A stretch of DNA of 64,000 bases from Maratus speciosus (GCA_963932465.1 OZ010792.1:186529377-186593376); one strand, 5' to 3'; shown: positions 43,488 to 53,588, counted from the first letter of the stretch. Program-made: numbers and translations. The notes: generated by a model from the sequence alone, not told the origin.

Positions 43488-46253
43488 TTAAACGAGTCCA
43501 ATATTTGCACATAGTTCTTTTAAACGTAAATGTCCCACAGGCTTTGTCATCATATCTGCTACTTGATTTACAGTGTCCACATACTCTATCAAGATCTTTT
43601 TCTCTTCCACTAACTCTCTTATATGATGATATCTAATATCTATATACTTGGTGCGTCTATGGTTAGTTGGATTACTAGCTAACCAAATTGCACTTTGGTT
43701 ATAAACGAGTAGACGTCCTTGTATTCCAGGTTGAAATTCACTTATTAAATTGGTCAACCAGACCAACTCTTTGGATGCTGTTGATGCAGCCATATACTCA
43801 GATTCTGTCGTAGAAAGGGCCACACATCCTTGTCTTTGGTTACTCCAAGTAATTGCACCATCACCTAAGGTGGAAATGTATCCTGTTGTGGATCTTCTTG
43901 TTTGCACATCCCCAGCATAGTCAGCATCAGAAAACACATTGATATAACCGTCTGTTGAGCCACTGTAGTGGATTCCCATGTTTATTGTACCTTTCAGATA
44001 CCTCAAAATATGTTTAATGAATTTCCATGATCCAACAGTAGGTGTTGACATCCACTGTGCAGCTTTTCCAACTGCGTATGCCAAATCTGGTCTTGAAACA
44101 ACAACAAAATACATTAATCTTCCAATAGCTGATGCAACTGGATGTTCAGAATCTAATTCATTTTCACTATACAGAATATCTAAAGAACTTTTATCTGCTG
44201 GCACTTTAGCAGGTTTACAGTCACCCATTTCAAACATTGACAGTGTTCTTTTAGCATAAGCTGCCTGATGAATTCTTATGTTGTCTTTCATTAATTCAAT
44301 TTGAAAACCAAGAAATTGTCTGACATTTTCACAAATCGTGATTTCAAATTCAGTTTGTAACTGGCTAAGAAGTGTTTGAATATCTTCCTTATCAGTGGCA
44401 GCAATCAGTCCGTCATCAACATATACAGCAATAATGACTAAATTTTCACCAACATACCTCAGATATGCACAAGGGTCATAACTACTAGCTCTAAATCCAA
44501 CGCTTGTTAAAAATTCAGTTAGTCTTTGATTCCAGCATCTAGGTGCCTGTTTTAAACCATATAGACTTCGAATCAATCTGCAAACACGTCCAGATCTATC
44601 ATTATAACCTTCTGGTTGCTCCATGTATATCAGTTCATCAAGTGTTCCATTTAAAAATGCAGTCTTGCAATCAAATTGTGCTATTTTTAATTTCTTAAAA
44701 TAAATAAACCAAAATAGAAAATGTACAGTATCATACCTTATAACCGGACTAAAAGTCTCTTCATAGTTTACTCCATATTGTTGCTCAAATCCTCTAATCA
44801 CCAAACGTGCTTTAAAGCGTTCAATTTCATCATTTTCATTTGTTTTGACACGAAAAACCCGTTTGGCAGTCAATGGTTGCATCGTGTTATCACGTTTCAC
44901 AAGTTCCCAAGTGCCGTTCTTTTGATGGGAATGCATCTCATTTTCCATAGCTTCAATCCATTTTTGTTTCTCAGGTACTTCCATAGCTTCCTGGTATGAC
45001 TGAGGTTCAATTACCTTTTGACAAAGATGGGAATAGCGTATAGGTGGTTGTATCGTTGAACGATCTCTCAACTGGTATCTTACTGGTTCTTGTTCCAATT
45101 GGTTATCTTTGTCTTCCTTCTCTACCAATTCCACCTCTTGCTCTCCCTGACTCCCATCTATCAATGTATTTGGCACTGAAACTTCATGAAATTCAACATC
45201 TCTACTTATTTCTATTCGATTTTCACCTGTATACACTCTATAATTTCCAGTGACTTCTTCATAGCCCACAAAAATTCCCCGTATACTTGTTTTACCAAAC
45301 TTCTTGTCAACACGTCGTTGCTTCGGAATTTGGACAATACATTGACTTCCAAAAATTCTCAAGTGCTTTAATGAATATTCCCTTCCATACCATGCTTCAT
45401 AAGGTGTTTTACTTTTATCACGACTCTTACCAGTATGATTTAAGATATATGCAGAACAGTTCACTGCTTCAGCCCAGAAGCGTTTTGACAATCCCTTTGT
45501 CAACAGCATTGTTCTCGCCATTTCTATCAATATTCTATTCTCACGTTCAGCACGTCCATTCGGTTGAGGTGTATACGCAGCTGATCTTCCAATTTCAATT
45601 CCATTTTTCACTAGGCAATCTATGAAATCTTGATCTGTATACTCTCCTCCATTATCTGAAATAACTGTCTTGACTGTATTTCCAGTTTGAGTTTTAACAT
45701 ATGCTAAGAACTGTTGCAATTTATCTTTCACTTCACTTTTATATTGCATAAAATATACTTTACGGTACTGGGTGTAATCATCTTTGAATGTAACAAAATA
45801 TTTAGAACCTTGAAAAGATGCTTCTTGCATTGGACCACAGACGTCACTGACAATTAGTTCACCAGCTTTACTGGCTTTTGGCATTTCTCGAAAATTTGTT
45901 CTCTGAAACTTTCCAATTGCACAACCATCACAATATTCAGTCTCATCAATTTGAGATATTTCAATTCCTTTCGTTTTCAGCATTTCTTTTGTATGATTTT
46001 TACTCTGATGACCAAATCTTTCATGCCATACTTGAAGAGAATTTTCTTTGTGATTTCTTACCATAAGGCTACTTTCTTCATTTTCCAAAACATCTATATC
46101 TAGAAAGTACATATCTCCATATCGATATCCTTCAACAATAAGTTTATTATTTTTCGTAAATTTCCATTTATTTCCTTCAATGGTTTGCATGAAACCTTTC
46201 TCTGCTGCTGATTTTACAGAAAATAAATTTGCCTTCATTTCAGGAACATACAT
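43488..46253 (-). CDS. Copia Pol: rest of protease, integrase, reverse transcriptase, RNase H
   Basis: 921-codon frame from the first Met after a TGA; it is the same frame as the Gag piece upstream. Residues 1-20 finish the protease/pre-integrase join. Integrase: His77, His82, Cys108 and Cys111 form the HHCC zinc site; Asp137 (VSDVCGP), Asp200 (ISDNGGE) and Glu236 (GRAERENR) form the DDE triad. RT: KARLVIRGFE about 481, first Asp in FDCKTAFLNG at 528, LYGLKQAPRCW about 564, YVDD at 611-614. RNase H: FSDADYAGD about 774, TTESEYMAA about 815, then a C-terminal VNQVADMMTKP. All catalytic residues are present. It should still have enzymatic potential, but the upstream stop would prevent normal Gag-Pol synthesis. 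Confidence 0.95.
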   Translation of the reverse strand: MYVPEMKANLFSVKSAAEKGFMQTIEGNKWKFTKNNKLIVEGYRYGDMYFLDIDVLENEESSLMVRNHKENSLQVWHERFGHQSKNHTKEMLKTKGIEISQIDETEYCDGCAIGKFQRTNFREMPKASKAGELIVSDVCGPMQEASFQGSKYFVTFKDDYTQYRKVYFMQYKSEVKDKLQQFLAYVKTQTGNTVKTVISDNGGEYTDQDFIDCLVKNGIEIGRSAAYTPQPNGRAERENRILIEMARTMLLTKGLSKRFWAEAVNCSAYILNHTGKSRDKSKTPYEAWYGREYSLKHLRIFGSQCIVQIPKQRRVDKKFGKTSIRGIFVGYEEVTGNYRVYTGENRIEISRDVEFHEVSVPNTLIDGSQGEQEVELVEKEDKDNQLEQEPVRYQLRDRSTIQPPIRYSHLCQKVIEPQSYQEAMEVPEKQKWIEAMENEMHSHQKNGTWELVKRDNTMQPLTAKRVFRVKTNENDEIERFKARLVIRGFEQQYGVNYEETFSPVIRYDTVHFLFWFIYFKKLKIAQFDCKTAFLNGTLDELIYMEQPEGYNDRSGRVCRLIRSLYGLKQAPRCWNQRLTEFLTSVGFRASSYDPCAYLRYVGENLVIIAVYVDDGLIAATDKEDIQTLLSQLQTEFEITICENVRQFLGFQIELMKDNIRIHQAAYAKRTLSMFEMGDCKPAKVPADKSSLDILYSENELDSEHPVASAIGRLMYFVVVSRPDLAYAVGKAAQWMSTPTVGSWKFIKHILRYLKGTINMGIHYSGSTDGYINVFSDADYAGDVQTRRSTTGYISTLGDGAITWSNQRQGCVALSTTESEYMAASTASKELVWLTNLISEFQPGIQGRLLVYNQSAIWLASNPTNHRRTKYIDIRYHHIRELVEEKKILIEYVDTVNQVADMMTKPVGHLRLKELCANIGLV

Positions 46254-46289
46254 AACATCACAAAAATGATGTTCTTTTCCATCTAGATT

Positions 46290-47312
46290 TCAACGAATTT
46301 TGATATTACCAATACCTTTGGCTAAAATTTTTCTGCCATCACCAAGTTCAAACATAACCTTTTCTTCTAATTCTTTATATGTTTTAAAATATTCAGGTTT
46401 CCAACACACATGTTGAGTACATCCAGAATCAATTATCCACTTTGATCTTCCTGATTCATCTGACTGAAATGTATTTACAAAGGCAAAACCGTTACTATCT
46501 TCTTTTTTCTTATCAGAATATCTATTATTTTGTTGATTCTTTATACAATTACGCCTCAGATGTGGCCCTCCACAAGTCCAACATCGTAATTTTGGTTTCC
46601 TTTTGTCATACTTGCCTTTTTCATTATTGAAATGAACATTTTCTACACTTCTGGTTTTGGAAAAGTTCTTATTTGGCTGTCGTTTTTCCATTACCAATGC
46701 TGATTCACGATTTATATTCACATCAACAATACCTAATCTAGTTTCTTCAATCATCAGTCTAGATGTTAATTTCGACAATGTACGATCATCCAAAGGTGTT
46801 GAGTCCCAAGCACTATGAAAATGACGATACTGCGAAGGTAATGTATTCAAAATGGTTGTTATCACTAGTGAATCTGATAGTGGTTCTCCAAGTTCACGTA
46901 ATCGTAGAGCAAAAGATTCGATTTTGCTAATATGTGTAGCTATATCATCACCAGCAACATAGCGATACTCCCGGAATTTAGTTTGAAGTAAATAAACAGA
47001 GTCCGCTGATCTTTGCTCATACACATCTAATAATTTAACCCACATTTCTCTAGCATTTTCACAGTTCATAATTAAAGCTAATGGCTTCTTATCCACCATT
47101 GTCGCAAAAATCTCTTTTGCCGTTTTTTTTGCTTTTTTCCATTTTTTCATTTCAGCATCGTAATTATCGCTACCAGCTGTCGGTTGTATATGCGTTCCAT
47201 CAATCAGTTCTAACGCATCCCGAGCATCTAAAATCGCCCGTACTTGGAATTTCCACTGTGTCCAATTATTTGAGTCCACAAGCTTTTCTATTTTCACTCT
47301 GTCACTTTCCAT
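46290..47312 (-). CDS. Copia Gag and start of protease
   Basis: 340 codons from Met at 47312, the first ATG after the primer-binding site. Residues 1-200 match the copia Gag capsid plan (NWTQWKFQVRAIL, WVKLLDVYEQ, ILNTLPSQYRHF). A zinc knuckle at 244-256 is CWTCGGPHLRRNC, spaced CX2CX3HX4C rather than the usual CX2CX4HX4C. The protease active site is IIDSGCTQH (Asp-Ser-Gly at 295-297). The frame ends at a TGA (46290-46292) inside the protease. The pol frame continues in phase on the other side, so a single stop interrupts an otherwise 1,275-codon Gag-Pol. Gag would form the particle, and the protease would process it. Confidence 0.93.
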   Translation of the reverse strand: MESDRVKIEKLVDSNNWTQWKFQVRAILDARDALELIDGTHIQPTAGSDNYDAEMKKWKKAKKTAKEIFATMVDKKPLALIMNCENAREMWVKLLDVYEQRSADSVYLLQTKFREYRYVAGDDIATHISKIESFALRLRELGEPLSDSLVITTILNTLPSQYRHFHSAWDSTPLDDRTLSKLTSRLMIEETRLGIVDVNINRESALVMEKRQPNKNFSKTRSVENVHFNNEKGKYDKRKPKLRCWTCGGPHLRRNCIKNQQNNRYSDKKKEDSNGFAFVNTFQSDESGRSKWIIDSGCTQHVCWKPEYFKTYKELEEKVMFELGDGRKILAKGIGNIKIR

Positions 47313-47483
47313 TTTTTGTCAGGAAAATCGAAAACAAAGTCCAGAAAACAGTTCAAAGAAGCGCTTACTTCGTTAGGCTTAGCGATCGCCGTAGAACTCA
47401 AAAAACAAAACGCAAACACAAGTTAAATTAAAACTATCAAATTCTTTCCAACAGAAAACCTCACACGCAGGCCGCAAACGTGA

Positions 47484-47498
47484 CTGGGGCCGATAACC
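47484..47498 (-). other. Primer-binding site of the second copia element
   Basis: Immediately inside the 5' LTR the - strand reads GGTTATCGGCCCCAG. Copia-type elements are known to prime from an internal fragment of initiator tRNA-Met, with sites close to GGTTATGGGCCCAG. This is a near match, so the same half-tRNA priming is likely. Confidence 0.65.
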
Positions 47499-47684
47499 TG
47501 TAGAAAAATTATATAATATGAGGAAAGAAAGAATTTATTAAGTTACGTTTTAACAGGAAAATTACAGTACGAACATCTACTCACTCGTCTCGCCGGTAAC
47601 TGCGAAAAGTAAACATAGTGAGAAAAATACATCGGCACAGCGCCGTCTATGGGAGATAAGGAAAAGTACAATTTTATTTTAACA
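47499..47684 (-). repeat. 5' LTR of the second copia element
   Basis: 186 bp, apparently identical to the 3' LTR. Followed on the + strand by TTTCC (47685-47689), the partner of the target duplication. Carries the promoter of the element by family rule. Identity of the LTRs implies a recent insertion. Confidence 0.95.
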
Positions 47685-47890
47685 TTTCCGTGGTCTCAAT
47701 TTCAGAATTAAGTGAAATACAATCATCAATCAGCACATCATGGTTAATTCCTTCTTTTTTTCTCACATGTATCCACATTTTTTAAGTTACTCTAAAGGAT
47801 TATCGTCTTCGTCCTCCGTACTTACCGAATTCTCACTGCTGACAAAGAAGGCGCCTTTTAAAACCAGTTCAAGGCCATTGAACATCATAA
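47685..47890 (-). pseudogene. Tigger transposase C-terminal remnant, proximal part
   Basis: On the - strand, HVRKKEGINHDVLIDDCISL followed by NSEIETT, running up to the TTTCC duplication. Across the copia it continues in ATLSELDIFG at about 43249. One target-duplication copy must be discounted to join the halves. The DDE domain is not visible. Confidence 0.5.
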
Positions 47891-48114
47891 AATGTGTTTA
47901 AAGAAAGAATAAGTTTGAAATGCCCAGAAGTACTTTGAGAAATGGGGAGAAAAAAAAATTAGATCACAAGAAAAAGTTCGTTAAATAGAGAATGCACTTC
48001 GCTATTTGGAGGTTATTTTACGAAGAAATTCGCAAAATGTTCTTGGTTCCAAGGAAAAGTTCGCAAAATAGAGAAATTCGCAAAATAGAGGTTCGTTAAA
48101 TAGAGATCCGACTG

Positions 48115-48553
48115 TATTTATTAGTTATGTGTCTTTTGAATTAGGCGATTTTTATAGCCTTTATGCGTATAACTGAGCAATAATTGTAAGTATTGTCTTT
48201 GAATGCCGGACCACAGCATGTCTTAACAGCAATTCTGGAAGTAGTATGGAATAATCTGGAAGTAATATGGAGTAGAAACCAATGAAAACGCAATCAGTCA
48301 TTATGCGGATGAACTAGGAGATGGGAGTAACTGCGAGATGGGATGTTAATTATTTTCTGTTTTAAAATACAGCTGTTGTCAGAAGATTCAAAAAGTGGAA
48401 AATTTGAAGCAGGCAGTTCATCTGAACCAGAATTTGAACCAGGGTCTTCACAAGCAGACACTCACACACGCATATCCCTTTCTCACACAGCGTTCGCCGG
48501 ATTTAGAAACGGTAATCATATAGGTAAATTGCGTTAAAAGTTCCATCTGTGCT
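48115..48553. other. Interior of the long-TIR element
   Basis: Resumes the outer element after the Tigger. The 64-codon frame at 48343-48537 (Ser/Glu-rich) has no family match that I know. Confidence 0.4.
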
Positions 48554-48775
48554 TCAGGATGACAGGATTGTGACAACCAGGAGTAAGGATCTCGTCATCG
48601 ATAAAGACTTGGTCAGGAGACAGAAAAAGAACTTGAAAAGAAGATACAGGAGGAGGAATATGTTGGAGGTTGAAAAGTTACAACCATATTTTTTGATGGT
48701 AGAAACAATAACACGATCTTCATAAAAAAGGGGAACAAGCGGCACCGTCGAGAGAAATACGAAGCACATATCATT
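48554..48775 (+). repeat. Internal inverted duplication, left arm
   Basis: AAGGATCTCGTCATCG, AAGACTTGGTCAGGAG, ACGATCTTCATAAAAAAGGG and GCACCGTCGA match the - strand of 49135-49361. Spacer between arms about 360 bp. See the right arm for the possible coding origin. Confidence 0.8.
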
Positions 48776-49019
48776 AATGGCGTGCGAAAATATACGTATC
48801 CATTTCTACGAGCCTATTCCTGTTGCATGGACATCAGAAAGGAAAAAGACTGAAGATTTGAGCACTCTAATAATCTAGCTCCGCTTCAGTTGGTAAAGCT
48901 CTCAAATCAAGTGGTTCTACCATCTAGTTTAGACAGTTGGTGTCGCTGTTAGAGTGGAAGCACTTTCGTATGAAGAATACATATCAAATGTTGCAGTTCT
49001 CTTCTTGATTTTTGTCCAA

Positions 49020-49361
49020 AGCAGACTTTATTCTGGCTTAGAAAATTGTATAATGATTTTGCTATTTCTCCGCAGTGACCAGAAGGAGATGTCAAGTGAC
49101 CCAAATATTCCGAACCACGTTATGACAACATGGTGATATTTGTTTCGTTTTTCTGTCGACGGTGCAGCTAGTCCCCTTTTTTTCTCTGAAGATCGTTTTA
49201 TTTTTTCTACTATCAAAAAAGATGCTTGTATTTTTTCTTCCTCCAAGATCTTCCTCCTTCTGTATCTTCTTTCCAAGTTTCTTTTTCTGCCTCCCGACCA
49301 AGTCTTTACCGATGACGAGATCCTTATTTCCTGTGTCACAATTCCTGCCATTTTTGCTCAC
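49020..49361 (-). pseudogene. Internal inverted duplication, right arm, with coding-like remnant
   Basis: The - strand frame from 49361 reads GNKDLVIGKDLVGRQKKK, then NTSIFFDSRKNKTIFREK. A 'FFDGRK(D/N)xTL' box after a basic segment is something I associate with open reading frames of repetitive elements in arthropods, but this is from memory of the pattern and not a confirmed family. If so, this is the coding remnant of the outer element, present twice in opposite orientation. Only about 90 codons are open. Confidence 0.35.
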
Positions 49362-49693
49362 TTATACGCGAAAAACCTATAAAAGTCACCTAATTCAAAA
49401 TGCACATAACTATTAAATAATACATAATCAGAGCTTATTTAAACAATTCGTACACTAAACATGACATTTCAAGTAAATTTAGCTAAAATAACTTAAATTT
49501 AACATTTTTTAAATTTTTGCTAAAAAAGTTCAAAATTCAGCATTTGAGCAAAACTTCAAGCCATTTGCGGCAAATGAAGGAATTGCCCGAAAAATCTAAA
49601 AATTTTTGTGTGATCTTAGTGCCATCAGTGGCAACTTTTTCGCCCTACCCATCATCGAAAATCGAAGAAAAGTTTTTTTGACCCACCCTACTG

Positions 49694-50202
49694 TTCACTA
49701 TTTTAACGTGCCATATGGATAGACATTTTGCTGTATGAAAAGAAAAAAAAAATCATTTTGTTTTCATAAATGTGATCTATTTCCGTGATCTAAAATAAAG
49801 AAACTTAATAACTTTTACAGAGAGAAAGTTTATAGCCCGTCACAAACCTGTGTGCACCCAACTGTGGAATATATTTACATTAATGACTATTCTTTTTCTG
49901 TGGAATAATATGTTCCATTGCACCGTGTCTGTAAAAGCTAATTTTCTTCCAGACTGGATTTTTTTTCTGCAATATGAAAGAACTCATTTTCTTTATTTTA
50001 TTATGCAAATAATGCTTATTTCCCACAAAAACAGGTTTCCCATTTTTCGAAAGGTAATTATAAAGATTTAATTAATGAATATTTTTTACATGTTTAAACT
50101 CCTTCAAGAACTGCAATCATTAATAACACAGGCCTGTAAAGTAATACCCCCCCCCCCTTTTTTTTATATTTCTGTGCCACTTTAAGTGTTTCTACCTTTT
50201 TA
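49694..50202. other. Gene-free stretch
   Basis: A-rich and T-rich runs, and C10/T12 near 50144-50166. No frame with a recognisable domain. Confidence 0.4.
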
Positions 50203-50655
50203 TGTGCGTTCGTAATTTCTATATAAATATGTAGCATCTATAGTCGTTGTCTGGTCCGGCCGTCTGTCTGTCCGTCCGCGTATAACAGCGCAAAAACTAC
50301 CCAACCGAATGGTTTGAAATTTAATATATACAATCGTTCCAGAATTTTGTCGCGTCATTTCAAATTTTATGAAAATCGAATCAAAACTTAAAATGATATT
50401 AATAAAAGTTTTCTCCATTCTATTAAATCCTATCATATGTAATTAATTCAATGATATCCCATGGTAGGTAATGATTCTAGCTATCCATGGTGATTACGTT
50501 CTATTTAAGATGGAGTCATATTATTTCCGTATTACTGAATTTAATATATATATAATCGTAATAAATTTTGTATTCATGCATTTTTGCATAAGAGTGCAAC
50601 AGCTATAGCACCAAGACCTGCATAGTTATAAAACTAATTATAGTACGAACGCACC
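50203..50655. mobile_element. Possible small TIR element with CTGTCTGTCCGTC run
   Basis: GTGCGTTCGTA at 50203 and TACGAACGCAC near 50643-50653 are inverted. Between them lies CCGTCTGTCTGTCCGTCC (50259-50276), followed by an AACTACCCAACCGAATGG stretch. That resembles the head of HINE-A and HINE-B. A direct repeat (TTTAAGTGTTTCTA) lies at about 50182 and 50709. Family uncertain. Confidence 0.4.
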
Positions 50656-51510
50656 TCATTTGCCACATTTGACGTACCATTTCAGATTTGTTTATTTCTG
50701 TGACATTTTAAGTGTTTCTAATGTTTTTCGCTAAGTTAAATTAAAAAAGACCAGAGTTTTCTTTCTGTCATAAAAGTTTTTTATCCGAAATAAGGAATAA
50801 GATCCAGAAAAATGTCGCAGAAGATCTAGCAGAGTCAAAACACTTTATTTACAAAATATTATAAAATAAGCTGCATTTTTATTTAGTTGTTATGTAGGTC
50901 AGAGTTTCTACAAAGTCAAACATAATTATGCCTCTTTCTTACGTTAGAAGATAGATGCCTCTTCTCGCCTTTACTTTCGAACAGTGGTTACCAACCTTTG
51001 TTTGGTCATGCCCCACCAAAGCATCTTTAAAATCGTGATGATGTTCTCTCTATAGCACATAATTCGAATTATTTAAAAATTCAATTCCTATTTATATAGA
51101 GGAAACCCAAAAGAGCATTAACAAGGGCATTTCAAAACTTATTAGTTTGCCAAATATGCAAAATTTTGTCACAAATATGATTTTAACGTATCTCTATAAG
51201 TGCAAGGAAGTCCTATATCTTCGCCATTATATCTTTAAGAGTTTTATTGTACCTTGTCAACTTACCACAGTGTGAAACAAAAGTGCACGGTCTCACTTTT
51301 TATCGTCACAAAATTTCTTGAAACGACTCTTACATTTAACATCAAATTTAAAAGCGTCAGTACATTTTATAATTAAGTTTCGTACGTCATTAAAAAGAGG
51401 TGGAAAAATTTCGGACACTAAAATCTCTCTGTGAATAAAAAAGTACACAAAAAGTATTTTTGAATTCTCATCTTTATCAATTTAAATTCGCCATTTTTCT
51501 GTACTACTGT
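50656..51510. other. Gene-free stretch with a hAT-like terminal fragment
   Basis: CAGTGGTTACCAACC at 50982 looks like a hAT-type end, but I find no partner end. Otherwise featureless. Confidence 0.4.
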
Positions 51511-52379
51511 TAGGGGAGATAGGGGCACATGTGAACAGGGGGCAGATGTGAACATCGCAATTTTTCAATAGTTATTATAAGTTTTTTTATTTGAAAAAAA
51601 TTACTAAAGATGACAGCACCTGTAGACATATGGTAAAATTTGTTTGAAGCTTTTTGACATTTTGTTTGTCCTCAGTAACCAAAACACTGTTTTTAGATCT
51701 CAAAAGTAAAATCTTTGTTCCAAGTTGATAAGCGTATAACTTTATTTATTCATTTATTTGAATTTGAGTGTTTTAACATATACTATGAATACTAATAAAT
51801 ATTTTGATAAAGTTCTTTTTTCTTCTAAAATTGAGACATGTTAATGATTTATCAATTTAACAGAAGCAGCAATGTGGGGCACATGTGAACAGACAAGTTG
51901 GGCCAGATATGAACAGTACATAAGTGCCCCAATAATCCTTCTGTGATTCTGTTCCTTTCAGTTAACTTAATGATAAATAATTGTCAGTTCCATTATCTAT
52001 AATTTTCCTGAAATAGAAGATATTTTCCTCACACAAAGTTGATTTTGCATTGAAACTTCATCAAACACATCTTTCAGCAAATACATAAAGAGCAACAAAG
52101 TCGTTTACATTCAATTGTACTTTAAATAAATTTAATGTTTTCTAAAATGCAATAAGTGTTTTATATTATTTTACTAAACAGTGTACAACAATATTTTTTA
52201 TGCATTGTTAATACAAAAGTATTACCTTGAACAACTTTGCAAATTTTTCTATTACATTTGTTCTAAACTTGCAATGGTGGCTTACTTCCATATCTAAAAC
52301 AGTTATGTATATGGTGCTTCGAATGGAGATAGAATATTTTATATGAGTAATATTTTAAGAAAGTAAAATTTTTAAACTG

Positions 52380-52460
52380 ATAACTACCGTAAAATCCCTA
52401 TTGTAACCCCCCCCCCTCTTTCAAAAGCAAAAGAAGTTAAGGGTGGGGGGTGGGGGGGGG
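52380..52460. repeat. C- and G-rich homopolymer cluster
   Basis: ACCCCCCCCCC near 52408-52418, then a GGTGGGGGGTGGGGGGGGG-type run at 52442-52460. Opposite-strand runs 25 bases apart could pair or form G-quadruplex-like structure. No gene. Confidence 0.6.
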
Positions 52461-52792
52461 TTATAGTCGAGATATTTTTTAAATCATTAAAAACCTCTTC
52501 TTTATCCATAATTTACAAGTAAATAAGGCAAATACAGCAGTGAGAATCTTTTGTATTTTGGCAGATTTGATATAAATAGTATGTAAACGCCCCCTCCCTA
52601 AAATATTCCCCAAACAAAAACCCCTAAACAAAGTTTAAAAGTTTTAATTTCTTTTTTAAAATCGCTTCTTTATTTTTTTATTTTATTTCAGCTATACTTA
52701 ATGAATCATCTAAGCCTCCACACCCAAAATGTACTTAGTTTCATTTTATAATCTTTTGCTTAAACATATCACCCAGAAACTAGAGAAATATA

Positions 52793-53235
52793 CCGGGTGT
52801 CCCAAAAAGGACTGACTGATTTTAAAATTCAATAACTTGCAAACGGTGACAGATATTTAAAAAATTCTTGCAGGAGGGTTATGCATAAGGTCAAAAGTTT
52901 TATTACAGTGATTTTCGATTTTAGTTCGAATTACAAACAATAGATGGCGCTGTAAGCAATAGTCGCTAAATACAGGCTCGATTTCTGGCCCTTTATCTTG
53001 TTCCATGCTGAAAAAGGAGATGGAAATGTATTATCCGGGCCACGAAGTACCAAAAATCGAGCCTGAATTCAGCGTCTATTGATCGCAGCGCCATCTATTG
53101 TTTGTAATTTGAACTAAAATCGAAAATCACTGTAATAAAACTTGCATAACCCTCCTGCAAGAATTTTTTAAATATCTGTCACCGTTTGCAAGTTATTGAA
53201 TTTTAAAATCAGTCAGTCCTTTTTGGGACACCCGG
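52793..53235. mobile_element. mariner-like fold-back MITE
   Basis: CCGGGTGTCCCAAAAAGG opens and CCTTTTTGGGACACCCGG closes 443 bp, flanked by TA. The arms pair over about 190 bp with few mismatches (CTTGCAAACGGTGACAG; CAAACAATAGATGGCGCT). The unpaired centre is about 60-70 bp. The TA flanks and ACCGGGTGTCCC tip suit Tc1/mariner. Confidence 0.9.
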
Positions 53236-53588
53236 TATATATATATATATTTCTTTAAGGTGGATTTCACAGGTAATTAACTAATGATTACGATGACAAA
53301 TGAATAACAGAATAAAAAGCATGTCAAAGGATATTTTTTCCTTGTGTTCACATGTGCCCCACGTGTGTTCACAACTACCCCGCTGATGGGGCACATGTGA
53401 ACAATTTTTCGAATTTATAAAACTATTAAAAAATGTAAGAAGAGCTATACAGGTGATTTTTAAAAAATTACCATGTATAAAAGGAAGTTCTATTTAATAT
53501 ATTGAGTAGGTTTTGTTTATAGAAATTAATCCAGTCATGAGAAAAAGCTATATTTATGCGAACTGTTCACATGTGCCCCCATCTCCCC

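Larger units (their letters stand above)
42533..48114. mobile_element. Tigger-like element split by a copia
   Basis: TA (42531-42532 and 48115-48116) flanks CAGTCGAACCTCTATTTAACG on the left (20-base core CAGTCGAACCTCTATTTAAC) and its inverted partner ending AGATCCGACTG on the right. Subterminal TTCGTTAAATAGAG or TTCGCAAAATAGAG motifs repeat several times near both ends, as in Tigger/pogo elements. Removing the copia at 43255-47684 leaves about 1.15 kb of Tigger DNA, which includes a worn transposase tail. Confidence 0.8.
42252..49693. mobile_element. Long-TIR element, outer shell of a three-level nest
   Basis: Bases 42252-42530 and 49400-49693 are inverted copies over about 280 bp (TTCGATTTTCGATGATGGGTA, trimmed here: CGATTTTCGATGATGGGT; also AATTCCTTCATTTGC; TTGAAGTTTTGCTCAAATGC; AAACATGACATTTCAA). 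The tips are GGGTTGGGTC on the left and, inverted, AGGGTGGGTC on the right. A Tigger element with a copia inside it sits against the left arm. The remaining interior (48115-49400) has an internal inverted duplication. Superfamily not determined. Confidence 0.75.
51513..53588. mobile_element. TA-flanked element with recurring GGGGCACATGTGAAC motif
   Basis: TA (51511-51512 and 53589-53590) flanks GGGGAGATAGGGGCACATGT and its inverted partner. The inner part of the TIR, GGGGCACATGTGAAC, or a close variant recurs inside at about 51536, 51878, 51902, 53343, 53370 and 53390, in both orientations. No transposase frame is left. A mariner MITE is nested at 52793-53235. Confidence 0.7.

Noticed and set aside
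46290..46292. Programmed readthrough stop between Gag and Pol
   Set aside because: The TGA lies inside the protease domain, not at a Gag-Pol border, so a mutation is the simpler reading.
43978..47431. Many + strand frames of 60-116 codons
   Set aside because: All are antisense to the copia Gag-Pol, whose domains are unmistakable on the - strand.
49162..49416. Hydrophobic 84-codon + strand frame resembling a membrane protein
   Set aside because: It is the complement of a Lys/Glu-rich segment that is duplicated in inverted orientation; T-rich DNA gives Phe/Leu-rich frames by chance.
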